Positions 37,451 through 46,534 of a DNA stretch of 64,000 nt are shown here, piece by piece (within the stretch, counting starts at the first letter, position 1; every line of letters starts with the position of its first letter). The notes under the pieces were generated by a model that saw nothing but the letters and a program-made list of their open reading frames with translations, was not told where the DNA came from and made no database searches. Made by a program: the position numbers and the translations under genes. The stretch lies in the NCBI GenBank assembly GCA_963752755.1, contig CAVVZJ010000003.1, positions 372,001 through 436,000 on the forward strand, given 5' to 3'. The DNA is from CAVVZJ01 sp963752755 (GTDB taxonomy: Bacteria > Planctomycetota > Planctomycetia > Isosphaerales > Isosphaeraceae).

Positions 37451-38377
37451 ATGCCCCCTCCGCTCCCCGAGCCGCCGATCGACCGCCGTCAGTTCCTTGC
37501 CGCGGCCGGGTCGAGCTTGCTCCCAAAACGCAGGCGACTTCTGATCGACACGCATGTCGAAGTCTGGACGCTCGACCCGCGCTTCCCATTCGGCCACCCC
37601 GAGTCTCCCGACCTCAAGCCAGCCGCCCCCGCGCCGATCGAGAATCAGATCGCGCAGATGCGCGACTACAACATCACCTATGGCGTCCTGATCAACCCCC
37701 GCTACTACGGCTGGGACAATTCCTACATCGCCTCCTGCCGGGAGCGATTCCCCGACCGCTTCGTTGCGCACGGTCTGATCGAACCCGAAGACCCTCGCGC
37801 CGCCGATCGCCTCCGCTACTGGGTCAACGAGCACCACTTCCAGGGAATGCGATTCAGCCCAATCTACCACCCCAACTCTACCTGGCTGAACTCCCGGGAT
37901 CTGGACCCCCTCTGGCGCGAGGCCGAGCGGCTGGGCGCGGTCTTCAACTTCTACATCCTGCCCCATCAAATGCCGATGCTGGGCGAGATGGCCGCGCGAT
38001 TCCCGGGCGTCAAGATCGTGATCGACCACCTCGGCAAGCCCGACCTCCGCCAGCGCGATCCCTGGCCCGAGTTCCGCAAGATGTTCGCCTTGAAACGGTA
38101 TCCCCAGGTCTGGATCAGCGCCTCGGAACCCTACGAGCTTTCCCTGACGAAGCGCTATCCCTATCGCGACACGATCCCCTACTTTCGCGCCGTGTACGAG
38201 GAGTTCGGCGGCCATCGCCTCATCTGGGGCACCGGCTACCCCCGCCCGCGCTGGGAACTGCCGATGGAGAAGGAACTGGAATTCGTCGATCAAGTCCTCG
38301 ATTTCTACACGCCCGACGACCGTGAGCGTCTGCTAGGCACGAACGCCCTGGAAATCTGGAAGTTCCCCAGGGCCTGA
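37451..38377 (+). CDS. Amidohydrolase family protein with short Tat-like leader
   Basis: 308 residues. Starts MPPPLPEPPIDRRQFLAAAG, a twin-arginine-like leader (DRRQFLAAAGSSLL). The amidohydrolase-2 barrel follows: RRRLLIDTHVEVWTLDPRF with DTHVE in place of HxH, YNITYGVLINPRYYGWDN, FQGMRFSPIYH, KIVIDHLGKPD (His-Asp) and RLIWGTGYPRPRWELP, where the late Asp motif is GTGYP. The missing metal residues resemble the dicarboxylic-lactone and decarboxylase branch. Intact. It follows the unknown secreted gene by 35 bases in the same direction. Confidence 0.8.
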   Translation: MPPPLPEPPIDRRQFLAAAGSSLLPKRRRLLIDTHVEVWTLDPRFPFGHPESPDLKPAAPAPIENQIAQMRDYNITYGVLINPRYYGWDNSYIASCRERFPDRFVAHGLIEPEDPRAADRLRYWVNEHHFQGMRFSPIYHPNSTWLNSRDLDPLWREAERLGAVFNFYILPHQMPMLGEMAARFPGVKIVIDHLGKPDLRQRDPWPEFRKMFALKRYPQVWISASEPYELSLTKRYPYRDTIPYFRAVYEEFGGHRLIWGTGYPRPRWELPMEKELEFVDQVLDFYTPDDRERLLGTNALEIWKFPRA

Positions 38378-38516
38378 TCCCCGTCGCTTGCCGTCCCGGC
38401 ACGCGGAAAGGTTTCGCCGCCGGCTCTTAAGTGATATGCTATCGTGGATGTCGGCGCGGATCAGAACCAAGAACACCAAGGTCCCAGGGAGGGTGGTCGC
38501 GAGAGGCGTCCGTCCC

Positions 38517-39809
38517 ATGAATCCCTCGGCCGTTGTAGACCCGTCGGACACGCTCGATCGCCACGAGCAGCGGCGAGCGTCCGGCCTGCCGACCGTCTCG
38601 GTGCTGGCCGGGCCGGTCGGACTCGGGATGGGGGAAGCCCGTCGCTGGGCAGAAGCGAGGGGAATGACGGTCGTTTCCGTACAGGATGACCGCGTCGAGA
38701 CGATGGCCCGAGGCTGGGTGAGGCGTCTGGCAGACGAGCGAGATCTCCACCGGGACGCCGTCGCCTGGCTCGCCCGCCGGATCGGGCAGCCAGCCGCGGA
38801 ACTCGGTCCCAGGATCGCCCGGAAGACCGCTTTCGAGCTTCGTGAATTCCTCGCCGCCACCCTGCCCGCGACGTTCGACGGCGCCGCCCTCGCATGCCAT
38901 CCCCTGCTGGAGCGATTGCCGATCGAAACCTCGCCCGTGGCTGCGAACCTCGCCGATCGGCTGATCGAGGCGTGGCCAGGTCCCGATGGTCCGGCCTCCT
39001 GGGCATCGATCGTCGCCGCGATGACGGATCTCATCGCACCGGCCAACGGTCCGGTCGTGCTGGCATCCCAACCCCCCGAGACACCCGATGCTCCGGCCTG
39101 GATCGCCTCGGCCGCCCGTTCCTTGACCGATCTGGCCGCGGCCGAGCCACGTCTGCCATTGATCCTGCTGGTCGAGCGAGCCGACCTGGATTCCTACCTC
39201 AATTGCGCCCCAGACTCCCGCGCCAAGGCCATCCTCCGCGAAGGGATCATCATCCTCGAACCCCTCGATAGCAACGGCATCGGCCGCCAACTCGCGGGTG
39301 AACAGGCCGAGCCACCCACCCGCCTCGCCGCGACGATCCGCCGCCTCGCCAACGACGGCGCCTCCGCCGGACTCGTCGATCGACTCCGCGAGGCCGCCTC
39401 CGCCTGCGACATGGCCGATCACTCCGCTCCGGACGACCGCGCCCGCAGCGCCGCCGAGCGGTTCCTGTTCGATCGCCTGGAATCCTTGCCTCAGACTGTG
39501 GGCCTCTTCGCCCTGAATGCGAGTCTGGACAACCCCTCCGGCTCCTCCCGACCCCTGGAGGTCGATTTCCTGGCCCGATCGTTACGAATCGCCGTCGAGA
39601 TCGACGGTTATTACCACTTTCAAGACCACGACGCCTACCGTCGCGACCGCCGCAAGGACTTCCACCTCCAGCGCCTGGGTTTCTGGGTCCTGCGGTTCCT
39701 GGCCGACGACGTCGTGGAACGCCTTGAAGACGTTCTGGACACGATTCAAGCCGCGGTCGCCGACCGCCGCGTTCCGAGCAGCGGAGAAACCGATGTCCGT
39801 CCAGCCTGA
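38517..39809 (+). CDS. DUF559-type nuclease with degenerate P-loop-like N-terminal domain
   Basis: 430 residues from ATG 38517 (earlier in-frame ATGs at 38436 and 38448 are possible). About 1-310: alpha/beta domain that looks like a decayed NTPase; LPTVSVLAGPVGLGMGEARR sits where a Walker A would be but lacks GK(S/T), and RLPLILLVERADLDSYL resembles a Walker B without the paired acids. About 330-420: DUF559/Vsr-like PD-(D/E)XK nuclease, EVDFLARSLRIAVEIDGYYH (D349, E361-x-D363), then DRRKDFHLQRLGFWVLRFLADDV. Cytoplasmic. Its 3' end overlaps the next gene by 17 bases. With the two genes that follow it forms a cassette that looks like a defence module; the nuclease would be the effector. Confidence 0.7.
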   Translation: MNPSAVVDPSDTLDRHEQRRASGLPTVSVLAGPVGLGMGEARRWAEARGMTVVSVQDDRVETMARGWVRRLADERDLHRDAVAWLARRIGQPAAELGPRIARKTAFELREFLAATLPATFDGAALACHPLLERLPIETSPVAANLADRLIEAWPGPDGPASWASIVAAMTDLIAPANGPVVLASQPPETPDAPAWIASAARSLTDLAAAEPRLPLILLVERADLDSYLNCAPDSRAKAILREGIIILEPLDSNGIGRQLAGEQAEPPTRLAATIRRLANDGASAGLVDRLREAASACDMADHSAPDDRARSAAERFLFDRLESLPQTVGLFALNASLDNPSGSSRPLEVDFLARSLRIAVEIDGYYHFQDHDAYRRDRRKDFHLQRLGFWVLRFLADDVVERLEDVLDTIQAAVADRRVPSSGETDVRPA

Positions 39810-40934
39810 ACTCTCACCGATCGGCATCCTCGTCCTGCGCGACTGCTCGTTGCCGGTGACAAGGGGGCCAAGGATGATCAGATCCGCAAGGATCTCGAAC
39901 CACTCCTCCAGCACCGCTGGGCCGGCGCCGAACAGACCGAGCAGCTCGACCGCACGCTTGAAGCCCTGATTTCCTCGGGCCTGATCGAACGCCATCGCAA
40001 GGGCAAGTTCAACTGGAACGCGCTCACCGCCGACGGCCGCCGTCGCATCCTCGAAACCCTGGGACTCGAAACGTTACCGCCCAAGACGACCTGGGCTCAG
40101 CTCAAGAAGAACGCCTTGCCCGCGCTCGCCCTCGGCCTGCCCACGCCGACCGGCGAGGAGGCCAAGCGCTTTGGTCGGGATACCGGCCTGAAGGCCGCCT
40201 TGCTCAAGGCCCGTTTCGGACTGCCCCTGAGCGAATTCCCCGATTTCCCGCAAGCCGTCGAGTCCCTGACCTGCCAGCTCGCCGACCTCGATCCCTCCGG
40301 GAAGTTCAACGCCGATGCCCTGGCCTGGAAGCTTCTCGGAATCGACTCCTCCAAGAAGTTTTCCGCAAAGGCTGTCCAGACCGCACTCATCAACCGCGCC
40401 CTCGGCAACGGCCGCGAGGACGACCCCAAGAAAGGCGCCGCGAAGCTTCTCGCCCGCGACTTCGGCGCCCGCCGTTCCGACGCCAACGAACTCCGCCAGG
40501 CCGCCATCCGCCAGTGGGTCGGCGGTCCTGCCAGCACTCCGGCACCGGCTCCGACGCCAACTCCCGAGCCGACGGCCGTCGCCCCGCCACCGACGTTAAC
40601 CCCCCCGCCCGCTCCGGCGCCGACGCCAACCGCCGTCCCACCGCTCGATCCCGACACCTTCGCCCGCCGCGTTCAGGAGGCCGCCCGCACCAGCCCGACC
40701 GGCCGGTTTGGCGCCAACAAGGTCTTCATCGCCCACGTCTGGCGTGCCCTCCAGCAAGACCCAAACTTCGCGAACATGAGCGAGGAAGAATTCAAGCGCC
40801 GGCTCGCCGAGGCCAACAACGCCCGACGGCTCAACCTCAGCCGCGCCGACCTTGTCGAGGCGATGGACCCCGAGGACGTCCGACGCTCCGAGGTTCGCTA
40901 CCTCGACGCCACCTTCCATTTCATCCTCGTCTAA
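39793..40934 (+). CDS. Winged-helix-like protein with Pro-rich linker (frameshifted)
   Basis: Reconstituted 380 residues; family not recognised. About 1-95: likely winged helix (LDRTLEALISSGLIERHRKG, FNWNALTADGRRRILETLGL). About 96-230: a helical region (ARFGLPLSEFPDFPQAVES, FNADALAWKLLGIDSSKKFS). Then a Pro/Ala/Thr linker of about 40 residues, and a small C-terminal helical domain (FGANKVFIAHVWRALQQDP, LSRADLVEAMDPEDVRRSEV). The frame changes near 39842 where one base seems missing: with it the text reads GILVLRELLVAGDKGAKDDQ. ATG 39793 overlaps the nuclease gene, and the ATPase gene starts 22 bases after the stop, so all three are one unit. It probably recognises DNA or a partner for the ATPase. 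Confidence 0.65.
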
Positions 40935-40956
40935 CGGATTCCCAGGGGGACCGCCC

Positions 40957-43900
40957 ATGTCCACGACCGCCCAACCGCCCGTCCGTCGACCGACCGGCGA
41001 TCCCCGCGTCGCCGCCTTCTGTTCGCATGAACATCCGGAAATCTTCCACGCCGTCGCCTACCGCAACGACATCTGGAAGGACGACCCGTTCGACGTCGAG
41101 TCGATCCACGAGGAGGCCCGCTCCACCTTCCAGCGCCTGGTCAACCGCGCCAACGCCCCCTCGCCGTCGTCCTCCGGACGCATCCTGCTGCTCCAGGGCG
41201 AGGCCGGCAGCGGCAAGACCCACCTGATGCGGGCCTTCCGCAACTGGACTCACTCCGGCGGCCGGGGCTACTGCGGCTACATGCAGATGACCTCCTCCAC
41301 CAGCCACTACGGCCGCTACGTCCTGAACAATCTCATCGACTCCCTCGACCAGCCCTACCACGAGCCGACCGGCGAAACCTCCGGCCTGATGCGCCTCTCC
41401 AACGCCGTCGCCGAGTGCTCTGGCGCCGTCCCGCCCGATCAGCTCGACCACCTCCGCAACGGCGACCTCGACCCCGAAACCCTCGCCTCTCTCATCGACG
41501 CGCTGGCCGACGCCATTTCCCTCGACGACCGATTCAACGACACCGACATCGACCTGATCCGCGTCCTCCTCTACCTCCAGACCGACGACCCCCGCATCAA
41601 GGGGCGCGTCCTCAAGTACCTCCGCTGCGAAGGGCTCTCCGCCCACGACCGCAAGCTCCTCGGAGGCACCACCCCCCGCCTCTACGACGACGCCCCCCAG
41701 TGGCTCATCCAGCGCCTCGGCGAGCTGATGGCCGCCCTCGAATCGGTCCCATTGATCCTCTGCGTCGATCAGCTTGAAGATATCTACAACCTCGAAGACC
41801 CCCAGGGACGGTTCCGCCGCGCCGTCGCCACGCTCTGCGACCTGATCAGCCGGATTCCGACGTCGGTTGTCGTCATCTCCTGCCTGGAAGATTATTACAT
41901 CAGCTTACGAGAAAATTTGACGAGGCCGCTTGTCGATCGCATCGAGAACGATCCGAAGCCCATCCGGCTCAAGGGCAGCCGCGAGCAGGATGAGATCACC
42001 CAGATCATCGCCCGAAGACTCGAATATCTCTACGAATCTCTCGACGCCTCGTTCCAGCCCAGAGGAGCCGACTTATCCCTTCCCATCGAATTTCGTCCCG
42101 AAGCTCGCCGGAATGCGCACGCGGGACGTCCTCGGGCAATGCCACCAGTTTCGGGAACGGTGCGTTGCGGCCGGGGAGATCGTCTCGGAAACCGGAGACG
42201 TCCCCGACGTTCCGATAACAACTCCTCGAATCGCACTCTCAACTCGAAAAGCTCGAACAAGCCTGGAACGACTTCTTCTCCACCGCCCGCGCCGAGATCC
42301 CTTTCCAGGATGCGAGGCTCGCGGCGCTGGTGGCCGAGGCGATCCGGTCTTGCTCCGACGAGCTGGAAACCGGCCACTGGTTCGAGGTCGAGGCCGCGGA
42401 CGGGTCGTGGATGATCCCGGTCGAGATCCATGCCGCCGACAACACCGGTCGAGCGACTCCTCGTCGGCGTCTGCAACGGCTCCGCGAAGGGTGGGCACCT
42501 GGGCAAGAAGGTTGATGAGGTCGTCGAGCGGGCGGGGGAGAACACGCCGGTTCTCGTCCGATCGACGAAGTTCCCGAGCAACCCCAATACGACGATCTCC
42601 CAGAAGCTCGGCAAGCTCATCACTGACGGCGGCCGTCGCGTCGTCGTCGAGGACTCGGACTGGCGGGCGATGGCCGCCATGAGGAAGTTCCGCCAGGAAC
42701 AGGAGAGCAACCCGGCCTTCGGCGACTGGCTCAAGCAGTCCCGCCCCTTGAGCAACCGGAAGTCCCTGCGCACGATCCTCGATCTCGACCACCTGCGGGC
42801 CGTTTGCTCCAACCCGACCAGGAGAAGACGCGAGAAGCCCGTTCTCGCCGGAGAAGCCGGCTTCCAGCGTCGAGGAGAACGGTTCCCCGGAACCCGACGT
42901 CCCCGCGTCGATCACGCCGCCACCCTCGCGAAACCGGTCCGATGCTCGTCGGCACGAGCAGCGACCGCGCCGCCGCTCCCGTCGAGGTGACGGCCGACGA
43001 GCTGACCCGCCACGCGGCGTTCCTCGGCGGCACGGGTAGCGGCAAGACAACCGTGGCGCTGAACCTCGTCGAACAGCTCTTGCTCCGCGGGGTGCCGGCA
43101 ATCCTGGTCGATCGCAAGGGGGACCTCGGCGGCTACGCCCGGCCGGAGTCATGGCCGAAGGCGGGTCCTGACGCAGGCCCTGGAAGCGCGGAGGGAGCAA
43201 CTCCGCGAACGCCTGGACGTCGCCGTCTTCACGCCGGGCAACCCGACGGGCCGCCCGTTGGCGATCGCGGTGGCGCCGGCGGGGCTCGGGGGTCTCGGAT
43301 CGTTCGAGCGGAGCCAGTCCGCGCGCTACGCCGCCGCGGCGCTCGGCGGCATGATGAACTACTCGCATCGCACCACCGACGTCGCCCGCCAGGCGATCCT
43401 CGCCCACGCCATCGACCTGCTCGCCCAGCTTGAGCCGGAGAAGACTGTCACCCTGCCCGCGCTCATCGAGTTCATCGACGAGCAGGACCCGTCCCTCGTC
43501 AACGTCATCGGCAAGCTGGATACCCGTCTCTTCTCCAGGCTCGTCATGGACCTCGAAACCCTCCGCCTGAGCCGCGGCAGCCTGCTCGACGCCGAGGGCG
43601 AGGCGCTGGAGGCGGAAGCGTTACTGGGACTCGGCCGGTACGCCACGCCCGGCAAGACCCGGTTGAGCGTCGTGAGCACGAAGTTCCTCGGCGACGCGCA
43701 GGACGTCCAGTTCTGGGTCTCGCAGCTCCTCGTCGAGTTGATGCGCTGGGCCAGCCGAGCCCCCGCGAAGCACCTCCAAGCGGTCGCCCTCTTTGACGAG
43801 GCCGACCAGTACCTTCCCGCCACGCGCAAGCCGCCCGACCAAGGAGCCGATGGAGAGCCTCCTGAAGCGTGCCCGCTCCGCCGGCCTCGGACTGATGCTC

Positions 43901-44200
43901 GCCACCCAGAGCCCCGGCGACTTCGACTACAAGGGTCGCGACAATGTCCGCGCCTGGTTCGTCGGCAAGATCACCCAGGACACCGCGATTGCCAAGATGA
44001 AACCGATGCTCAGTGAATGCCGCGTCGATATCGCCTCGCGACTCCCCGGCCAGGAAGCCGGCCAGTTCCACCTGATCCGCGACGGCGCCGTCACCGGCCT
44101 TCGCGCCGGCCGCTCCGCCGTGCCACCGGAGCAGATCGCCGAGGACGAGATCCTCGCCCTCGCCCGCCGGTCACTCGGTGAAGTCGCGTCGTCGCGTTGA
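40957..44200 (+). CDS. Giant dual ATPase: AAA-type NTPase fused to HerA/VirB4-like ATPase (frameshifted)
   Basis: Reconstituted 1078 residues. About 1-400: AAA/STAND-like ATPase with Walker A GEAGSGKTH (81-89), Walker B LILCVDQLEDI (about 266-276) and a sensor-like VVVISCLEDYYISLRENL. About 430-640: unrecognised domain (LEKLEQAWNDFFSTARAEIP, LLVGVCNGSAKGGHLGKKVD, GRRVVVEDSDWRAMAAMRKF). An acidic Pro-rich linker follows (PEKPASSVEENGSPEPDVPA). About 680-1075: HerA/VirB4-type motor with GGTGSGKTTVALNLVEQLLL (from about 685), ILVDRKGDLGGYARPES, Walker B ALFDEADQYLP (about 940), SAGLGLMLATQSPGDFDYKG and a C-terminal RLPGQEAGQFHLI. Seven +1 shifts lie near 42059, 42216, 42445, 42820, 42932, 43163 and 43835. 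A separate start at 42942 is possible but has no ribosome site, so one polypeptide is favoured. AGGGGGA precedes ATG 40957. Confidence 0.7.
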
Positions 44201-44237
44201 GCGTTCGAGCCTTCCAGGTCGCGGAGCCCCTTGACTC

Positions 44238-45080
44238 ATGGTCCGCATCCGACCGATGACCGCCGCCGATCTCCCCGACGGCCTCCGCCTCTCCGAACAG
44301 GCCGGATGGAACCAGGGGGCCGCCGACTGGTCCCGATTCCTCGAACTCCAGCCCGACGGCTGCTTCGTCGCCGAACTCGACGGCCGACCGGTCGGGACCG
44401 TCACCACCTGCCTCCTCGGCCCGGTCGCCTGGATCGCCATGATGCTCGTCCAGGCCGACCTCCGGGGCCGCGGCATCGGTCGTTCCCTGATGACCCACGC
44501 CCTGGCCTTCCTCGAAACCCAGGGCGCCCGCTCGATCCGCCTCGATGCCACCCCCCTCGGCCGACCGCTCTACGAGTCCCTCGGCTTCGTCGCCGACAAC
44601 GAGTTGGCCCGGCACCGCGGCACGCCCGTCGCCGTCGCCGCGGGGCAGGGGGGGGAACCGCCGCGACCCGACCAGGAATCCTCGTGGCTCGCCCTCGATC
44701 GCGACGCCACCGGCACCGATCGCGCCAAACTCCTCCGCCGGCTCGGGTCGGAATTCCCCGGCTCGTGCCGGGTCGTGAACCGCGACGGCTGCATCGCCGG
44801 GTTCATCTTCCACCGACCCGGCCGCCTGGCCTCCCAGGTCGGCCCTTGCATCGCCGTTCCCGATTCCGGGGCCGGTCCCGACCTGCTCCACGGCGCCTTC
44901 GACCGGCTCGCCGGTCAGCCGATCTTCCTCGACATCCCGATCGGCCACACGGTCGCGGAGTCGGTCGCCGCCTCCCGCGGCCTGACCGTCCAGCGGACCT
45001 TGCTACGCATGTCCCTCGGGGAGCGCGTCCCCGAACGTCCGGGCTGGCTCTGGGCCAGCTCGGGGCCGGAGATGGGCTGA
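44238..45080 (+). CDS. GNAT family N-acetyltransferase with C-terminal second domain
   Basis: 280 residues. GNAT fold at about 1-130: VRIRPMTAADLPDGLRLSEQ, AWIAMMLVQADLRGRGIGRS with the acetyl-CoA pyrophosphate loop RGRGIG, and LYESLGFVADNE. About 165-275 form a second domain of the type that follows GNAT in YitH-like proteins (GCIAGFIFHRPGRLASQVGP, FLDIPIGHTVAESVAASRG). Substrate unknown; small amine or amino acid. It starts 37 bases after the ATPase gene in the same direction, but its composition and intact frame give no sign that it belongs to the cassette. A strong hairpin terminator follows. Confidence 0.85.
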   Translation: MVRIRPMTAADLPDGLRLSEQAGWNQGAADWSRFLELQPDGCFVAELDGRPVGTVTTCLLGPVAWIAMMLVQADLRGRGIGRSLMTHALAFLETQGARSIRLDATPLGRPLYESLGFVADNELARHRGTPVAVAAGQGGEPPRPDQESSWLALDRDATGTDRAKLLRRLGSEFPGSCRVVNRDGCIAGFIFHRPGRLASQVGPCIAVPDSGAGPDLLHGAFDRLAGQPIFLDIPIGHTVAESVAASRGLTVQRTLLRMSLGERVPERPGWLWASSGPEMG

Positions 45081-45107
45081 AACGTTCCCCTGACCGTCAA
45101 AAACGAC

Positions 45108-45149
45108 AACAGGCCGGGCTCGGCGTAAATGCCAAGCCCAGCCTGTTTT
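45108..45149. terminator. Rho-independent terminator between the GNAT gene and tRNA-Met
   Basis: A 17-bp stem: left arm 45108-45124 (AACAGGCCGGGCTCGGC), loop GTAAAT, right arm 45131-45147 (GCCAAGCCCAGCCTGTT) with two G-U/C-A type mismatches, followed by TTTT on the plus strand. On the minus strand a T5 run lies a few bases beyond the stem, so it can serve both convergent transcripts. Confidence 0.85.
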
Positions 45150-45153
45150 AGAA

Positions 45154-45226
45154 TTGCGCCGGCAGGAATCGAACCTGCGACCTCCAGGTTATGAGCCTGG
45201 CGAGCTAACCGCTGCTCCACGGCGCA
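45154..45226 (-). tRNA. tRNA-Met (CAT)
   Basis: 73 bases, full cloverleaf. Acceptor TGCGCCG/CGGCGCA with discriminator A, D arm GAGC...GCTC, anticodon arm CCAGG-CTCATAA-CCTGG with anticodon CAT, variable AGGTC, T arm GCAGG-TTCGATT-CCTGC. The first base pair is T1-A72, and the anticodon stem lacks the three G-C pairs of initiator tRNA, so it is an elongator Met tRNA (an Ile CAT tRNA read by lysidine is the alternative). CCA is not encoded. Confidence 0.95.
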
Positions 45227-45401
45227 CTGGTACTATACGGAAATGCCCGGTTGCAGACAAGGCCCCGGCCCGAGAAAACCCGTCTCCGAACTTCCTCGCG
45301 CGACCCCGGCCGATCCGGGGTCGATCCGGAAACCCTGAACAGAACATGACTTGGAACCTCAATCCGTTCCCCGTGACGCGATTCCAAGCGGAGATGATCC
45401 T

Positions 45402-46199
45402 ATGAAAAACCCGCGAAGAATGCCCCTCCCCTGGCTGGCCCTCATCGTGGGGATGGGCCTCGGTTTCAGCCTGGCGGCGTCAGGCTGCCACGCGCAGGAG
45501 GGCACGAACCTTAACGAGCCTCGCCGGTCGAACGCTCCGGGCGAAGAAGCCATCCAGGCCCGCCGACGTTCCGCGATGGTCGCGGAGATCCGCAAGCGCA
45601 ACCCGGAAGTGACCGACCCACGAGTCCTCCGCGCCCTGGACCGGGTGCCCCGCCATCGCTTCGTGCCGCCGGCCTTGAAGAACTTCGCCTATTTCGACCG
45701 GCCCTGGGAGATCGGCCACGGGCAGACGATTTCCCAACCCTCGGTGGTTGCCTTGATGACCCAGCTTGCCGAGCCGAAACCCGACACGCGGGCGCTCGAC
45801 GTCGGCACCGGCTCCGGCTACCAGGCCGCCATCCTAGCCGATCTGGTCGGCGAGGTCTTCAGCATCGAGATCCACCGCGAGCTGGCCGACTCCGCCCGCA
45901 AGCGGCTGAAAGCCCTCGGATACCAGAACGTGACCGTCCGTCAAGGCGACGGCTATCGCGGCTGGCCCGAGCACGCCCCGTTCGACCTGATCCTTGTCGC
46001 CGCCGCGCCGTCCGAGGTCCCGCCTCCCTTGATAACCCAGCTCGCTATCGGCGGCCGGCTGGTCATCCCGGTCGGCGAGGAGGGGAAGGTCCAGCAGTTG
46101 ATCGTCATCACCCGACGGCCCGACGGCTCGCTCGAACGTCGCACCGTCGCCCCGGTCGCCTTCGTACCCATGATCGGCGAGGCCCAGAAAAAGCGTTGA
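45402..46199 (+). CDS. pcm: Exported, lipoprotein-like protein-L-isoaspartate O-methyltransferase
   Basis: 265 residues. The methyltransferase core (about 60-260) matches PIMT, which repairs isoaspartate using SAM: RHRFVPPALKNFAYFDRPWE, IGHGQTISQPSVVALM, SAM motif I ALDVGTGSGYQAAILADLV, FDLILVAAAPSEVPPPLI and GGRLVIPVGEEGKVQQLIVI. What is odd is the N-terminus: PLPWLALIVGMGLGFSLAAS followed by GCHAQ, a signal peptide with a lipobox-like end, about 45 residues before the catalytic part. PIMT is normally cytoplasmic and SAM is not expected outside. Start ATG 45402 has GGAGA about nine bases upstream. It diverges from the tRNA gene. Confidence 0.9.
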   Translation: MKNPRRMPLPWLALIVGMGLGFSLAASGCHAQEGTNLNEPRRSNAPGEEAIQARRRSAMVAEIRKRNPEVTDPRVLRALDRVPRHRFVPPALKNFAYFDRPWEIGHGQTISQPSVVALMTQLAEPKPDTRALDVGTGSGYQAAILADLVGEVFSIEIHRELADSARKRLKALGYQNVTVRQGDGYRGWPEHAPFDLILVAAAPSEVPPPLITQLAIGGRLVIPVGEEGKVQQLIVITRRPDGSLERRTVAPVAFVPMIGEAQKKR

Positions 46200-46534
46200 G
46201 CCGTCGGACCCACCAATCATGTGCTATAATTAACCCTAGCTCCTTGACAATCCGGTCCTTGACCTGCCCCCTCATTTCCCCCCTGGCGTGGCGACACCAG
46301 CGATGCGCCCCAGCGCCGAACGAACTTCAAAATAGGAAAGACAACCTCTCAATTCCTTGATAATAAAGGGTTTACGTCCTGGAATCCTGGAGAACCTGCG
46401 CGTCCCTGCGGCGTCCTCCTGGCGTCCTGAGAGCGTCCTCCCCGCGTCTCCAGAGCGTCGCAGGGGCATCCCCGCACCATCGGCGCGTCCTCGGCCGGCA
46501 AAAGAAAGCCGGGGCAAGAACCGTCCGCGGACGG
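46200..46534. other. Convergent gap with AT-rich segment and phased repeat
   Basis: 335 bases between the ends of pcm (plus) and nikR (minus), no gene supported. 46220-46260 is AT-rich for this genome (TATAAT at 46225-46230, TTGACA near 46243), but the elements are not in promoter order on the plus strand; on the minus strand TTGTCA and TATAGC are 16 bases apart, a possible weak promoter pointing into pcm antisense. 46320-46375 is also AT-rich. A seven-unit 11-base repeat follows at 46400-46476. Confidence 0.4.
46400..46476. repeat. Seven-unit, 11-bp-period repeat (GCGTCC...)
   Basis: Seven consecutive 11-base units, each starting GCGTC or GCATC: GCGTCCCTGCG, GCGTCCTCCTG, GCGTCCTGAGA, GCGTCCTCCCC, GCGTCTCCAGA, GCGTCGCAGGG, GCATCCCCGCA. 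The first six bases are conserved, the last five vary. The period is close to one helical turn, so the conserved faces are in phase. It lies just beyond the 3' end of nikR. Confidence 0.75.

Noticed and set aside
42942..44200. HerA-like half of the dual ATPase as a separate gene
   Set aside because: An ATG exists at 42942 but without a ribosome site, and the upstream Pro-rich linker reads into it in the conserved frames. Kept as an alternative only.
38388..44200. Prophage or integrative element around the nuclease-ATPase cassette
   Set aside because: No integrase, capsid, portal or attachment repeats are seen, and the flanks are ordinary chromosomal genes; the nearest tRNA is on the far side of the GNAT gene with no repeated 3' end.
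45154..45226. Initiator tRNA-Met
   Set aside because: The first pair is T-A instead of the C/A mismatch and the anticodon stem is CCAGG/CCTGG, not three G-C pairs.
46400..46476. CRISPR array or terminator
   Set aside because: Units of 11 bases with five-base variable parts do not fit CRISPR repeats and spacers; no hairpin with a T tract is formed.
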